A stretch of DNA of 21,437 bases from VFZS01 sp964353255 (lineage in GTDB: Bacteria; Acidobacteriota; Terriglobia; Bryobacterales; Bryobacteraceae). The stretch covers positions 1 through 21,437 of the forward strand of contig CAYGVJ010000096.1 of NCBI GenBank assembly GCA_964353255.1, read 5' to 3'. Shown here in pieces: positions 1 to 7,182 of this stretch. The notes under the pieces are model-generated. The model was not told where the DNA came from, did no database searches, and worked only from the letters and a program-made list of their open reading frames with translations. Made by a program: the position numbers and the translations under genes. The number at the start of each line of letters is the position of its first letter. The stretch's first letter is position 1.

Positions 1-39
1 GACGAAAATGTTTCGGCCAGCCGATTTCTGCAAGAGGCT

Positions 40-94
40 CAGTACACTCAAACACGATTTCCCCCGGTCTCGTAAATGGTGTTTGAGTGTACTG
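40..94. repeat. Long-stem hairpin / dispersed-repeat candidate at the 3' end of the DMT gene
   Basis: The arms at 40-60 and 74-94 are reverse complements over 21 positions with a single mismatch (G56 against G78). The outer 16 bp (CAGTACACTCAAACAC against GTGTTTGAGTGTACTG) are perfect, and the loop is 13 nt and C-rich. The DMT transporter stop codon lies inside the left arm, so the last roughly 15 codons of that gene are made of this repeat. It could act as a transcription terminator, a REP-like element or the end of a mobile element. No U-tract follows directly on the minus strand, so an intrinsic terminator is not certain. Confidence 0.75.
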
Positions 95-938
95 TCCCGG
101 TTTTTACGGGCTTTTGGCGCCAGGTGTGGGCCAGACTGGCGGCGAGGATGGTGGCGCCGCCGGCCAGGGCCCAAGCGCCGGGGCGCTCGGCGTGCACCAG
201 CCACGCCCAGACGGGGTTCAGCACCGGTTCGAGCAGCAGCAGCAGGGACGCTTCGAGCGCGGGCACGTGTCGTATGGCGCGCGTGAGGCAGGCATAGGCC
301 AGGCCGATCTGGAAGATGCCCAGGTAGAGGATGACCCCCGCGTCTCGCCAGGCGGCATGGGCGACCGGCAAAGCCAAGGGCAGGCACGCGACACAGACCA
401 TCACGTTGCCTGCCAGGACGGCGGCGGCTGGAGAGGCGCCAGCGCGGCCGCTCAACCAGCGCAAGCCGACCACGGTGAGCGCCCAGGTTACACCGGAGAC
501 CGCTGCCAGGACGTTGCCGTGCAGGGGATTCGGGGCGGTCAGCAAGGCGGGCTGGCGCCCTACGAAGAACAGGCTCATGCCGAGAGCGACGACGGAGATG
601 AGAGCCACATCGCTGCGCCGGATGCGCTCGTGCAACAGCAGCGGGCCGAGCAGCAGCAAATAGAGCGGCGCAGTGGACTGGAGGAAGACCGCATTGGCCG
701 CGGTGGTCAGCTTGTTGGCCAGCACGAACAGGGTCAGGGTGGAGGCATAGGCCAGCGCCACCGGGACCAGCCGCCGGCTCCAGCCCGCGCGCGTGCCCGG
801 CGCCAGAATCAGTAGGGCGAGGGCGGCGACGCCGGAGCGGAAGCACGCCACTTGCCAGCTCGCGAGCGAGGTGGCCTTAATCGCGGCGCCGCCGGTTGAG
901 AACAGCAAGGCGGTGACCAGGAGAAGCAGTCTGCTCAC
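48..938 (-). CDS. EamA/DMT-family membrane transporter
   Basis: This 296-aa, very hydrophobic protein has about ten predicted membrane segments in two homologous halves, the layout of EamA-domain drug/metabolite exporters in the inner membrane. Recognisable pieces are the N-terminal LLLLVTALLFSTGG segment, the loop LTTAANAVFLQSTAPLYLLLL between halves, and LEASLLLLLEPVLNPVWAWL in the second half, typical of the family. The start is GTG at 938, 4 nt after the stop of the kinase gene, so the two are probably cotranscribed. The substrate cannot be told from sequence; family members export amino acids, metabolites or drugs. The C-terminal tail after HTWRQKP is encoded by the hairpin at 40-94 and looks acquired: it is polar and unlike a transporter end. 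Confidence 0.9.
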   Translation of the reverse strand: MSRLLLLVTALLFSTGGAAIKATSLASWQVACFRSGVAALALLILAPGTRAGWSRRLVPVALAYASTLTLFVLANKLTTAANAVFLQSTAPLYLLLLGPLLLHERIRRSDVALISVVALGMSLFFVGRQPALLTAPNPLHGNVLAAVSGVTWALTVVGLRWLSGRAGASPAAAVLAGNVMVCVACLPLALPVAHAAWRDAGVILYLGIFQIGLAYACLTRAIRHVPALEASLLLLLEPVLNPVWAWLVHAERPGAWALAGGATILAASLAHTWRQKPVKTGTVHSNTIYETGGNRV

Positions 939-942
939 GTGC

Positions 943-3516
943 CTATCTCCGCGCGGGGTTCTTGCGGGCGGCCGCGTCGAGCCGCGCCAGCTTGGCTTCG
1001 AGTAGGCGCCGCAGCCAGGGCTTCTGCCCAGCGGTAGTCGGCACCAGCGCCAGCCCCTGCTCGACGGCTTGCCTGGCGGCGTCGGCGTTGCCTGCCTGGA
1101 TGTAGGCCTCGGCCAGGGTGTCCAGGGCGTAGGCGTCAGCGCCGCGGCTCAGCACGACAGCCCGCTGGCCGTAACGGACCGCCGCGTCCGGGTCGCGCAA
1201 GTCCGCGGGCTGGCAAGTGACCAGGAGCCGCGCGGCCCGCGTCAACTCGCTGGGGGGCGTGTCCGGTCTCTCGGCCAGCTCTTTGGCCGCCTGAAGACCG
1301 CGAGCGGCCTGGTGGCGCGCCTCGGCAGCCTGGCCGGCCTTCTCCAGCAGGCCCGCTGTGCGCACCAGGATCTCGGCCAGGTGCGCGCGCCAGGAAGGGT
1401 TCGTGGGGTCGGTTTTGACGAGCTTCTCCAGGATGTCCGCCACCTGCCCGTAGTTGCGCAGCGCGCCGGCTACATCCCCCGAGGCTTCGAGCGTCTGCCC
1501 CGTATCGTTGAGCACCGTCACCAGATCAAACTGGGCACGGCTGTTGGTCGGATCCAGGGCGGCCAGCGCGGCGAAGTCCTCCGCGGCCCGGCGATAGCTT
1601 TCCAGGGCGCCCTTGGCGTCCTCGAGTTCCCAGAGGCCGTCGGCGATGCGGCGGCGCAGGGCGCCTTCGAGCCGCCGCGTGGGAACGGCGCCGCGCTCGG
1701 CGACCGGAAGGGCCTCAACAATCGCGAGAGCCTGGCGCAAAGTCGCCAGGGCGGTGCGGGGGTCAGTGGTGAATTGAAGGTCGCCGATCTTCATGCGGAG
1801 CCCAGCGGAGGCGCGCCGGGCACGCAGGTTTTGGGTATCCAGGCGCACCGCCGCTTCCCAGTGGTCGAGCGAGCGGCGGTAAGTCTGCATGGCGCCCGCC
1901 GCGTCGCTCAAGCCCCTGGCGAGCTGGTCGCCCAAGCCTTCCAAAGCGCCCGCGAGATCCGCGCGCAGCTCTAAATCGCGCGGCTGCTCGGCCACCAGCT
2001 TTTCGAGGATGGCCGCCGCGCGACGGCTGTGCGCGGTGGCCTCTGTCAGCTTCCGGGTGAGGTACAGCACGTCGCCCGTGTGGGAGACGACGCGCGCCAA
2101 AGCCCGCTGTGCCCCGATGTTGCCTGGGTCCGAGCGTGCCAGCGGCTCTGCGATGGCCAGAGCCTTGCGGTAGCTGGTCATGGCCCCGGAGGTATCGCCC
2201 AGATTGGCTTGATAGGGGTTGCCCTGGACATCGCCGAACTTGACGTAGGCTTCCACCAGCTCCAACTGAAGCCCCGGTTCCCCGGCTGCCTCCGCGGCCA
2301 GGCCGTCCAGGTAGCCGAGCGCCCGCGTGACGAGCATCTCCTGGACCGGCGTCGAGCCGGGCAGCTTCTGCACCGCGTCGTGGAAGTCGAACAGGAGGAA
2401 GTTGGTGAGCTTGCGAACGTCCTGGAAGCGCCGCTCGGCGCGCGCCCCGGCCGCCAGAGCGAGGCTGCCTTGCCAGGCTATCCCGATCGTGCCGCCCACA
2501 ACGGCTACGGCTGCCAAAGCCGCGGCAGCCGCGGCGAGGCGGTTTCGCTTGACGAACTTCGTGGCCCGGTAACGAAACGTGCCGCGACGCGCCGCCACCG
2601 GTCGGCCCTCGAGGTGCCGCCGGAGGTCGTCGGCCAACTGCTCGACCGAGCCGTAGCGGCTCTGCGGTTCCTTGCGCAGGGCCTTGAGCAGGATGGCGTC
2701 GAGATCGCCTTCCAGCCGCCGCCGCAACTTCTCCGGGTGGTCCTGGGAAACGAGCGTGCTGGGACGGTGGGGTTCTTCGACGCAGATGGCCTGAACCAGC
2801 TCGGCCGCCGAGCCGGTGCGCGTGCGATGGGGCGACTCGCCCGTCAGCAGCAGGTACAGGACCACGCCCAGGGCGTACACGTCGGTGGCGGTGGTCACGG
2901 GTTCGCCGCGCAATTGCTCAGGGCTGGCGAAGTCCGGGGTGAAGGGCCGCTGCCCGGCTCGGGTTACCTGCCCGGTGAAATCGAGCGGTTGAGGCTGAAG
3001 GAGCTTGGCGATGCCGAAGTCCAGGAGCTTGGGCACGCCGGCCGAGGTCACCAGGATGTTGCCGGGTTTGAGGTCGCAGTGCACCACGAGGCTCCGGTGG
3101 GCGTGCTGGACCGCGGCGCAGACTTCCAAAAACAGGCGCAGCCGGTCGTGGAGCGGCAGGCACTCCTGACGGCAGTACTCGTCGATGCGCGCGCCCTCGA
3201 CGTACTCCATCACCAGGTAGGGCGCGCCGTCCTCGGTAGCGCCGCCGTCCAGCAGGGTGACGATGTTGGGGTGCGAGAGCGCCGCCATGGTCTGTCTTTC
3301 GCGGTCGAAGCGCGCCAGCACCTCGGGGTTGACGAGTTGCTGGTGGATCAGCTTCACCGCCACGCGCCGGCGGATCGCTCCTTCCTGCTCGGCCAGGTAG
3401 ACGGCCCCCATGCCGCCTTCGCCCAGCTTTTGGATGAGACGGTAGCGGCCCAGGCGGTGGCCGGCGAGCGGATCCGCGGCGGTTTCGACGGGCGAGGCGC
3501 TGTCCTGCGTCGGCAT
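943..3516 (-). CDS. Membrane-anchored Ser/Thr protein kinase with TPR-rich extracytoplasmic domain
   Basis: The protein has 857 aa. A PknB-type kinase domain spans about residues 24-300: glycine loop GEGGMG (32-37), VAVK lysine K55, catalytic loop HCDLKPGN with D148, DFG at 166-168, and SPE in place of APE at 198-200. C147 replaces the usual arginine of HRD, so this is a non-RD kinase. One membrane segment follows (about 327-348, RNRLAAAAAALAAVAVVGG). The remaining 500 residues are alpha-helical with TPR-like A/L/Y spacing and are predicted to lie outside the cytoplasm as a sensing or interaction domain. The frame stays open upstream through the opposite-strand beta-galactosidase, but the kinase homology begins just after the ATG at 3516 (MPTQDS), which has a TATAAT box about 25 nt upstream; I chose that start. 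Its target is unknown. Confidence 0.93.
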   Translation of the reverse strand: MPTQDSASPVETAADPLAGHRLGRYRLIQKLGEGGMGAVYLAEQEGAIRRRVAVKLIHQQLVNPEVLARFDRERQTMAALSHPNIVTLLDGGATEDGAPYLVMEYVEGARIDEYCRQECLPLHDRLRLFLEVCAAVQHAHRSLVVHCDLKPGNILVTSAGVPKLLDFGIAKLLQPQPLDFTGQVTRAGQRPFTPDFASPEQLRGEPVTTATDVYALGVVLYLLLTGESPHRTRTGSAAELVQAICVEEPHRPSTLVSQDHPEKLRRRLEGDLDAILLKALRKEPQSRYGSVEQLADDLRRHLEGRPVAARRGTFRYRATKFVKRNRLAAAAAALAAVAVVGGTIGIAWQGSLALAAGARAERRFQDVRKLTNFLLFDFHDAVQKLPGSTPVQEMLVTRALGYLDGLAAEAAGEPGLQLELVEAYVKFGDVQGNPYQANLGDTSGAMTSYRKALAIAEPLARSDPGNIGAQRALARVVSHTGDVLYLTRKLTEATAHSRRAAAILEKLVAEQPRDLELRADLAGALEGLGDQLARGLSDAAGAMQTYRRSLDHWEAAVRLDTQNLRARRASAGLRMKIGDLQFTTDPRTALATLRQALAIVEALPVAERGAVPTRRLEGALRRRIADGLWELEDAKGALESYRRAAEDFAALAALDPTNSRAQFDLVTVLNDTGQTLEASGDVAGALRNYGQVADILEKLVKTDPTNPSWRAHLAEILVRTAGLLEKAGQAAEARHQAARGLQAAKELAERPDTPPSELTRAARLLVTCQPADLRDPDAAVRYGQRAVVLSRGADAYALDTLAEAYIQAGNADAARQAVEQGLALVPTTAGQKPWLRRLLEAKLARLDAAARKNPARR

Positions 3517-3540
3517 TCGGGAAGGGCGGCCTCCGCTGGC

Positions 3541-3546
3541 ATTATA
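3541..3546 (-). promoter_or_regulatory. -10 box for the kinase-DMT transcript
   Basis: The minus strand reads TATAAT here, an exact sigma-70 -10 hexamer. The expected transcription start lies about 18 nt before the kinase ATG at 3516. The -35 region is poor. A GGAGG in the short leader sits rather far (about 13 nt) from the ATG. The call is inferred from motif and position only. Confidence 0.5.
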
Positions 3547-3563
3547 GGACGGTGGGCGCCGCA

Positions 3564-3590
3564 GTGACAGCAAACTAGGTGTGTTATAGT
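3564..3590 (+). promoter_or_regulatory. Candidate promoter for the beta-galactosidase gene
   Basis: GTGACA (3564-3569) and TATAGT (3585-3590) are separated by 15 nt, somewhat short for sigma-70. Transcription would start about 10 nt before ATG 3610, leaving a short leader that carries the purine-rich ribosome binding site AGGAAAGG (3595-3602). Together with the opposing TATAAT box at 3541-3546 this makes the 93-nt gap a compact divergent promoter. Confidence 0.4.
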
Positions 3591-3609
3591 CCCCAGGAAA
3601 GGCGAAATC

Positions 3610-6069
3610 ATGCTTGGATTCTCTGTGAAGGTCGGTGTTGCGGCGTGCGTTCTGACGATGGCCGCGGGCGCGGAGCGGCGCGCCGCTTTCAACGACGGGT
3701 GGCGGTTTCTGAAGGGCGACGCCGCCGGGGCAGAGCGCGCGGAGTTTGACGACTCGGCCTGGCGGCAGGTGCAGCTTCCGCACGACTGGGCCATCGAGGG
3801 TCCGTTCGACAGCAAGTACGACGCGCATCTGGGTGGGTTGCCCGTGTACGGCACGGGCTGGTATCGCAAGCGGTTCACCCTGCCGGCAGGCGCCAGCGAC
3901 CGCCAGTATTGGATTGAGTTCGACGGCGTGATGTCGAACGCCACCGTCTGGCTGAACGGCAAAGAGCTGGGCGGCCGCCCGTACGGTTACAGCAGCTTCG
4001 GATTCGACCTGACGCCGCAGCTTCGGCGCGACGGCCAGGAGAACGTGCTGGCGGTGCGCGTGGCGCCCGAGGACCGGAGCTCGCGGTGGTATCCGGGCGC
4101 GGGCATCTACCGTAACGTCTGGCTGGAGACCACCGGTCCCGTGCGGGTGGCGCACTGGGGCAGTTACGTTACGACCCCGGAGGTCACCGACGAGAAGGCC
4201 ACCGTGGCGCTGAAAGTCGAAATCGAGAATCGGGGGGCGCAAGAGGCCAAGCTGGTGCTCGAGACCGCGATCGAGACGGCGCAGGGCAAACGGGTGAGCG
4301 CGGTGAAGGCAGAAGTGACCGTGCCGGCGGGCGGCACGCGGAGCGAGCAGCAGAAGCTGACCGTCACGCGCCCCGTGAGGTGGGACGTCAACAGTCCGGT
4401 GATGTACCGCGCCATCACCGTGCTGAGGAGCGGCGGGCGGGAGCTGGATCGCTACGTAACCCCGTTCGGGATCCGCACGATCGGCTTTGACCGCGAAACG
4501 GGTTTCCTGCTCAACGGGCGGGCGATGAAAATGAAGGGCGTGTGCATGCACCACGACCTGGGGGCGCTGGGTGCGGCGGTCAACCGCCGGGCCACGGAGC
4601 GGCAGATGGAGATTATGAAGGCCATGGGAGCGAACGCCGTGCGGACCAGCCACAATCCGCCGTCGCCGGAGCTGCTGGAGTTCTGCGACCGGCTGGGGCT
4701 GGTGGTGATGGACGAGGCGTTCGACATGTGGCGCATCCCCAAGGTGCCGAACGGATATGCCAAGTACTTCGACCAGTGGGGCGAGCGCGACATGCGGGAC
4801 ATGCTGCGTCGGGACCGCAACCATCCGAGCGTCGTGCTATGGAGCATTGGCAACGAGGTCCCCGAGCAGGGGCGCGCGGACGGCTGGAAGACGGCTAAGT
4901 TTCTGACCGACATCTGCCACCAGGAAGACCCGACCCGCCTGGTCACCTCCGGCTTCAACAACTGGGTGCCCGCTATCAAGAACGGGCTGGCCGACCAGGT
5001 GGACGTGCCGGGCTTCAACTACAAGCCGATGAACTACGAGGAAATACTGCGGGGCCATCCGAAGTGGATTATCGTGGGCGCGGAGACGGCCTCCACCGTG
5101 AGCAGTCGCGGCGTCTACCACCTCCCGCTGGAGAGGTACCAAAAGCACGAGTCGTTGCAGGTGACGAGTTACGATATCATTGCGCCGCCGTGGGCCACCT
5201 CGCCGGACATCGAGTTCGACGCGCAGGACCGGTTTCCCGGGGTCCTGGGCGAGTTCGTGTGGACCGGGTTCGACTACCTGGGCGAGCCGACGCCTTACGG
5301 GCAGCGCAGCCGGAAGCAGGAAGGCCCACTGAATCCCGACTGGCCTTCACGCAGCTCGTATTTCGGGATCGTGGACCTGTGCGGGTTCCCCAAGGACCGC
5401 TACTACCTGTACAAGAGCATCTGGACGCAGGAGCCGGTGCTGCACGTGCTGCCGCATTGGAACTGGGCAGGGCGTGAAGGGCAGAGGATCCCGGTGATGG
5501 TCTACACGAACGCCGAACAGGTGGAACTGTTCCTCAACGGGCGGTCGCTGGGCACAAAGCGGCTGGGTGTGGACACCTTCGAGATCCCGGTGGGCCCGAA
5601 CGAGAGCAAGACGCTGACGTTCACCACCAAGTACCGGCTGCTGTTCGAGGCCCCGTATGAGCCGGGCGTGCTGCGGGCGGTAGGCAAGCGCAAGGGCGCC
5701 ACCCTCACCGATGAGGTGCGCACCGTCGGCGCTCCCGCGCGTGTGCGATTGCTGCCCGACCGCGCGGCCATTCGCGCCGATGGCGACGACCTCTCGTTCA
5801 TCACCGTGAGAGTCGAGGACAAGGACGGCAACCTGTGCTCGCTGGCCGACAACCTGGTGCGGTTCCGCGTGGAGGGCGCCGGGCGCATCGCGGCAGTGGA
5901 CAACGGCAACGCAGCGACGGTCGAGCCGTTCCAAGCCGAGCAGCGGAAAGCGTTCAGCGGGATGGCGCTCGTGATCGTGCGTTCCGAGCGCGGGCGCAAG
6001 GGCGCGATCCGGGTTTCGGCCGCGTCCGAGGGGCTGCAAGCAGCGCAGGCGACGCTGAAGGGGCAGTGA
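3610..6069 (+). CDS. Secreted glycoside hydrolase family 2 enzyme (beta-galactosidase-like)
   Basis: The 819-aa protein has a signal peptide (about 1-21, hydrophobic VGVAACVLTMAAGA). Domains in order are a GH2 sugar-binding jelly roll (about 25-185, with WYRKRF and VWLNGKELG), an immunoglobulin-like domain (about 190-290), a TIM barrel (about 295-570), then C-terminal beta domains of the DUF4982 and GH2 C-terminal type. The probable acid/base is E416 in WSIGNE and the probable nucleophile E492 in GAETAS; GEFVWTGFDY (547-556) is the strand-8 motif. The HDWAIEGPF and SHNPPSPE motifs are typical of the family. It should act in the periplasm or outside the cell on beta-galactosides or other beta-glycosides; exact specificity (galactosidase, glucuronidase, other) is not resolvable. 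The ATG follows a good ribosome binding site. It stands alone, with no adjacent sugar transporter or regulator. Confidence 0.9.
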   Translation: MLGFSVKVGVAACVLTMAAGAERRAAFNDGWRFLKGDAAGAERAEFDDSAWRQVQLPHDWAIEGPFDSKYDAHLGGLPVYGTGWYRKRFTLPAGASDRQYWIEFDGVMSNATVWLNGKELGGRPYGYSSFGFDLTPQLRRDGQENVLAVRVAPEDRSSRWYPGAGIYRNVWLETTGPVRVAHWGSYVTTPEVTDEKATVALKVEIENRGAQEAKLVLETAIETAQGKRVSAVKAEVTVPAGGTRSEQQKLTVTRPVRWDVNSPVMYRAITVLRSGGRELDRYVTPFGIRTIGFDRETGFLLNGRAMKMKGVCMHHDLGALGAAVNRRATERQMEIMKAMGANAVRTSHNPPSPELLEFCDRLGLVVMDEAFDMWRIPKVPNGYAKYFDQWGERDMRDMLRRDRNHPSVVLWSIGNEVPEQGRADGWKTAKFLTDICHQEDPTRLVTSGFNNWVPAIKNGLADQVDVPGFNYKPMNYEEILRGHPKWIIVGAETASTVSSRGVYHLPLERYQKHESLQVTSYDIIAPPWATSPDIEFDAQDRFPGVLGEFVWTGFDYLGEPTPYGQRSRKQEGPLNPDWPSRSSYFGIVDLCGFPKDRYYLYKSIWTQEPVLHVLPHWNWAGREGQRIPVMVYTNAEQVELFLNGRSLGTKRLGVDTFEIPVGPNESKTLTFTTKYRLLFEAPYEPGVLRAVGKRKGATLTDEVRTVGAPARVRLLPDRAAIRADGDDLSFITVRVEDKDGNLCSLADNLVRFRVEGAGRIAAVDNGNAATVEPFQAEQRKAFSGMALVIVRSERGRKGAIRVSAASEGLQAAQATLKGQ

Positions 6070-6111
6070 GGCGGGCGGGTCACCGTGCGCAGCCGATCTT
6101 TGCCCTGGACG

Positions 6112-6117
6112 TACAAT
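6112..6117 (+). promoter_or_regulatory. Candidate -10 box for the nucleotidyltransferase gene
   Basis: TACAAT lies 12 nt before the ATG at 6129, inside the 59-nt gap after the beta-galactosidase stop. No convincing -35 is visible. The spacing gives a very short leader with the weak purine-rich GAAAAGAGA as ribosome binding site. The resemblance to the TACAAT preceding the toxin-antitoxin pair (16587-16592) supports it slightly. Confidence 0.3.
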
Positions 6118-6128
6118 GAAAAGAGATC

Positions 6129-6632
6129 ATGGCGGACGCAGGGCCGATTCTCTCCACGCTAGCCCGAGTCCTCTCCGAGCACGGTCTGGAGGCTGTGCTC
6201 ATCGGAAATGCCGCAGCGGCATTACAGGGAGCGCCTGTAACTACGCTGGACCTTGACTTCATGTTTCGCAAGACTCCGGGCAACTTGCGGAAGCTGAAGG
6301 CCGTGGCGGCAAGCCTGGGCGCGATGGTTCTCAGGCCGTATTACCCGATGTCGGACCTGTTTCGCGTGGTTCGCGACGAGGATTCCTTGCAGGTGGATTT
6401 CATGGCGACCGTCCATGGAGTCAGGTCGTTCGAAAGCCTTCGCAGTCGCGCCCAGGGCGTGCATTTCGGCGGGCACAGGCTGCTCGTGGCGGACCTGGCG
6501 GACATCATCCGCAGCAAGCGTGCGGCGGGGCGGCCCAGGGACCGCGCGGTGCTCGAGGTTCTGGAGAAAACACTTGAAGAAAGGAAGAAAGCGGCGCCAC
6601 GCTCAACTCGCGGCTCTGACACGGGAAAGTGA
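6129..6632 (+). CDS. Nucleotidyltransferase-fold protein (MNT/AbiEii-like)
   Basis: The protein has 167 aa. The N-terminal half has the minimal nucleotidyltransferase pattern: helix, then IGNAAAALQG (25-34, matching the GG/GN-xxA-xx-hG motif), then TTLDLDF with acidic pair D41/D43, and a third acidic residue D90 in LQVDFM. The SKRAAGRPRD segment (129-138) matches the conserved lysine/arginine-rich motif of this group, which includes type IV toxin AbiEii and MNT antitoxin relatives. Family members transfer nucleotides to tRNA or protein, but no substrate is evident. It carries no antitoxin of a known type upstream. Its 3' end overlaps a 53-codon ORF in another frame, which could be its partner. 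The start is ATG with a weak ribosome binding site. Confidence 0.75.
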   Translation: MADAGPILSTLARVLSEHGLEAVLIGNAAAALQGAPVTTLDLDFMFRKTPGNLRKLKAVAASLGAMVLRPYYPMSDLFRVVRDEDSLQVDFMATVHGVRSFESLRSRAQGVHFGGHRLLVADLADIIRSKRAAGRPRDRAVLEVLEKTLEERKKAAPRSTRGSDTGK

Positions 6633-6735
6633 CCGCGTGCTGCGCGAGCAAATTCGCCGGCTGCTCGAACTTCCGCCCGCCGCGCGGACGCATTTCCTCC
6701 GCAAGAAGATCGGCTTTCAAGCTTCGTCTCTCTGA
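6574..6735 (+). CDS. Small basic protein overlapping the nucleotidyltransferase gene
   Basis: This 53-aa reading frame starts at TTG (6574) with GGAG at 6563-6566, 7 nt upstream. It overlaps the last 59 nt of the nucleotidyltransferase gene in the +1 frame. The product is strongly basic and helical: LKKGRKRRHAQLAALT followed by an amphipathic REQIRRLLELPP and a C-terminal HFLRKKIGF. It has no membrane segment or metal motif. The ribosome binding site, the location immediately downstream of a nucleotidyltransferase and the sensible amphipathic pattern argue that it is real. I recognise no named family. It could be a small binding partner of the upstream protein. The long overlap is unusual and the 5' half may be constrained by the other frame. 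Confidence 0.5.
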   Translation: MKKGRKRRHAQLAALTRESDRVLREQIRRLLELPPAARTHFLRKKIGFQASSL

Positions 6736-6747
6736 GCGGGGCAGGGC

Positions 6748-7061
6748 TGGTGGAGGCGGCGGGAGTCGAACCCGCGTCCGAGAAAGCTTCACCCGAGGAG
6801 CCTACGTGCGTAGCCGGTTCAAGTGTCTCGGCAGCCGCTTCAGAGCCGGCAAGCGTGGCGACCGCCCAGCCCGATTCTTCTCGGCCTCAGGCTCCGGACC
6901 GAAGCCCTGCGCCTATCCCGCGTTGATGACGCCCACTAGCCGGCGAGCGGGCCCACCGGCCGAAGCGGCGGCCTAACTGATTAGGCCGCGTGTGCAAACT
7001 GCATGTTGGCAGTTTTTGTTTTCCGATCGTTTAACGGGAGCTCGGAACCCGGCACGCCTCC
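6748..7061 (-). ncRNA. ssrA: tmRNA (transfer-messenger RNA), one-piece type
   Basis: On the minus strand the 3' end reads GGTTCGACTCCCGC, then CGCCTCC and ACCA: a T-arm (GCGGG/CCCGC), an acceptor strand and an encoded CCA ending at 6748. The 5' acceptor strand GGAGGCG (7061-7055) pairs with it over 7 bp, giving a 314-nt RNA. Between them lies a tag frame followed by the helix-5 hairpin GGCCTAA/TTAGGCC and GC-rich pseudoknot-like segments. tmRNA with SmpB rescues ribosomes stalled on mRNAs lacking a stop codon. Oddities: base pair 3:70 is A-U rather than the expected G-U wobble, and the 5' TTCGAC motif reads TTCCGAG. No other tRNA-like element is in the window. Confidence 0.93.
6981..7010 (-). 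other. tmRNA-encoded proteolysis tag ANMQFAHAA
   Basis: Starting at the resume codon GCC (7010-7008) the minus strand reads GCC AAC ATG CAG TTT GCA then CAC GCG GCC TAA, coding ANMQFAHAA and a stop. The AxxxxAxAA end matches the degradation signal recognised by ClpXP-type proteases. The stop codon is embedded in the 5' arm of the hairpin GGCCTAA-TCAG-TTAGGCC. The choice of resume codon rests on the usual A-rich segment before it and on the conserved AN start of known tags. Confidence 0.88.
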
Positions 7062-7108
7062 TCGAACTAGATCAGTCCCGTCGAATCCGTTGCGCCCCCT
7101 CCGTCTCT

Positions 7109-7114
7109 ATTATA
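7109..7114 (-). promoter_or_regulatory. -10 box of the tmRNA promoter
   Basis: The minus strand shows an exact TATAAT preceded by GGGG. Transcription would start about 40 nt before the mature 5' end at 7061, leaving a leader for RNase P to remove. No good -35 hexamer appears at 16-18 nt. The assignment rests on the perfect -10 and its place upstream of a highly expressed RNA gene. Confidence 0.55.
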
Positions 7115-7182
7115 CCCCAGACGCTCGAAATCCGAGCACAAGTCCTGCCCGGCTGCTGTACGATCAACAGATGGGAGGCCAC

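Noticed and set aside
2029..3567. 512-codon plus-strand frame antisense to the kinase
   Set aside because: No recognisable domain, Arg/Gly/Val/Gln-rich composition typical of antisense frames of GC-rich genes; similar long frames shadow the DMT, TonB receptor and gltB genes.
3517..4824. Upstream extension of the kinase reading frame by 436 codons
   Set aside because: It is antisense to the clear GH2 enzyme, has no kinase-family homology and is explained by GC-rich codon bias; the kinase has its own start and -10 box at 3516-3546.
6750..6785. Stand-alone tRNA
   Set aside because: Only the T-arm and acceptor are tRNA-like here; they belong to the tmRNA whose 5' acceptor strand is at 7055-7061.
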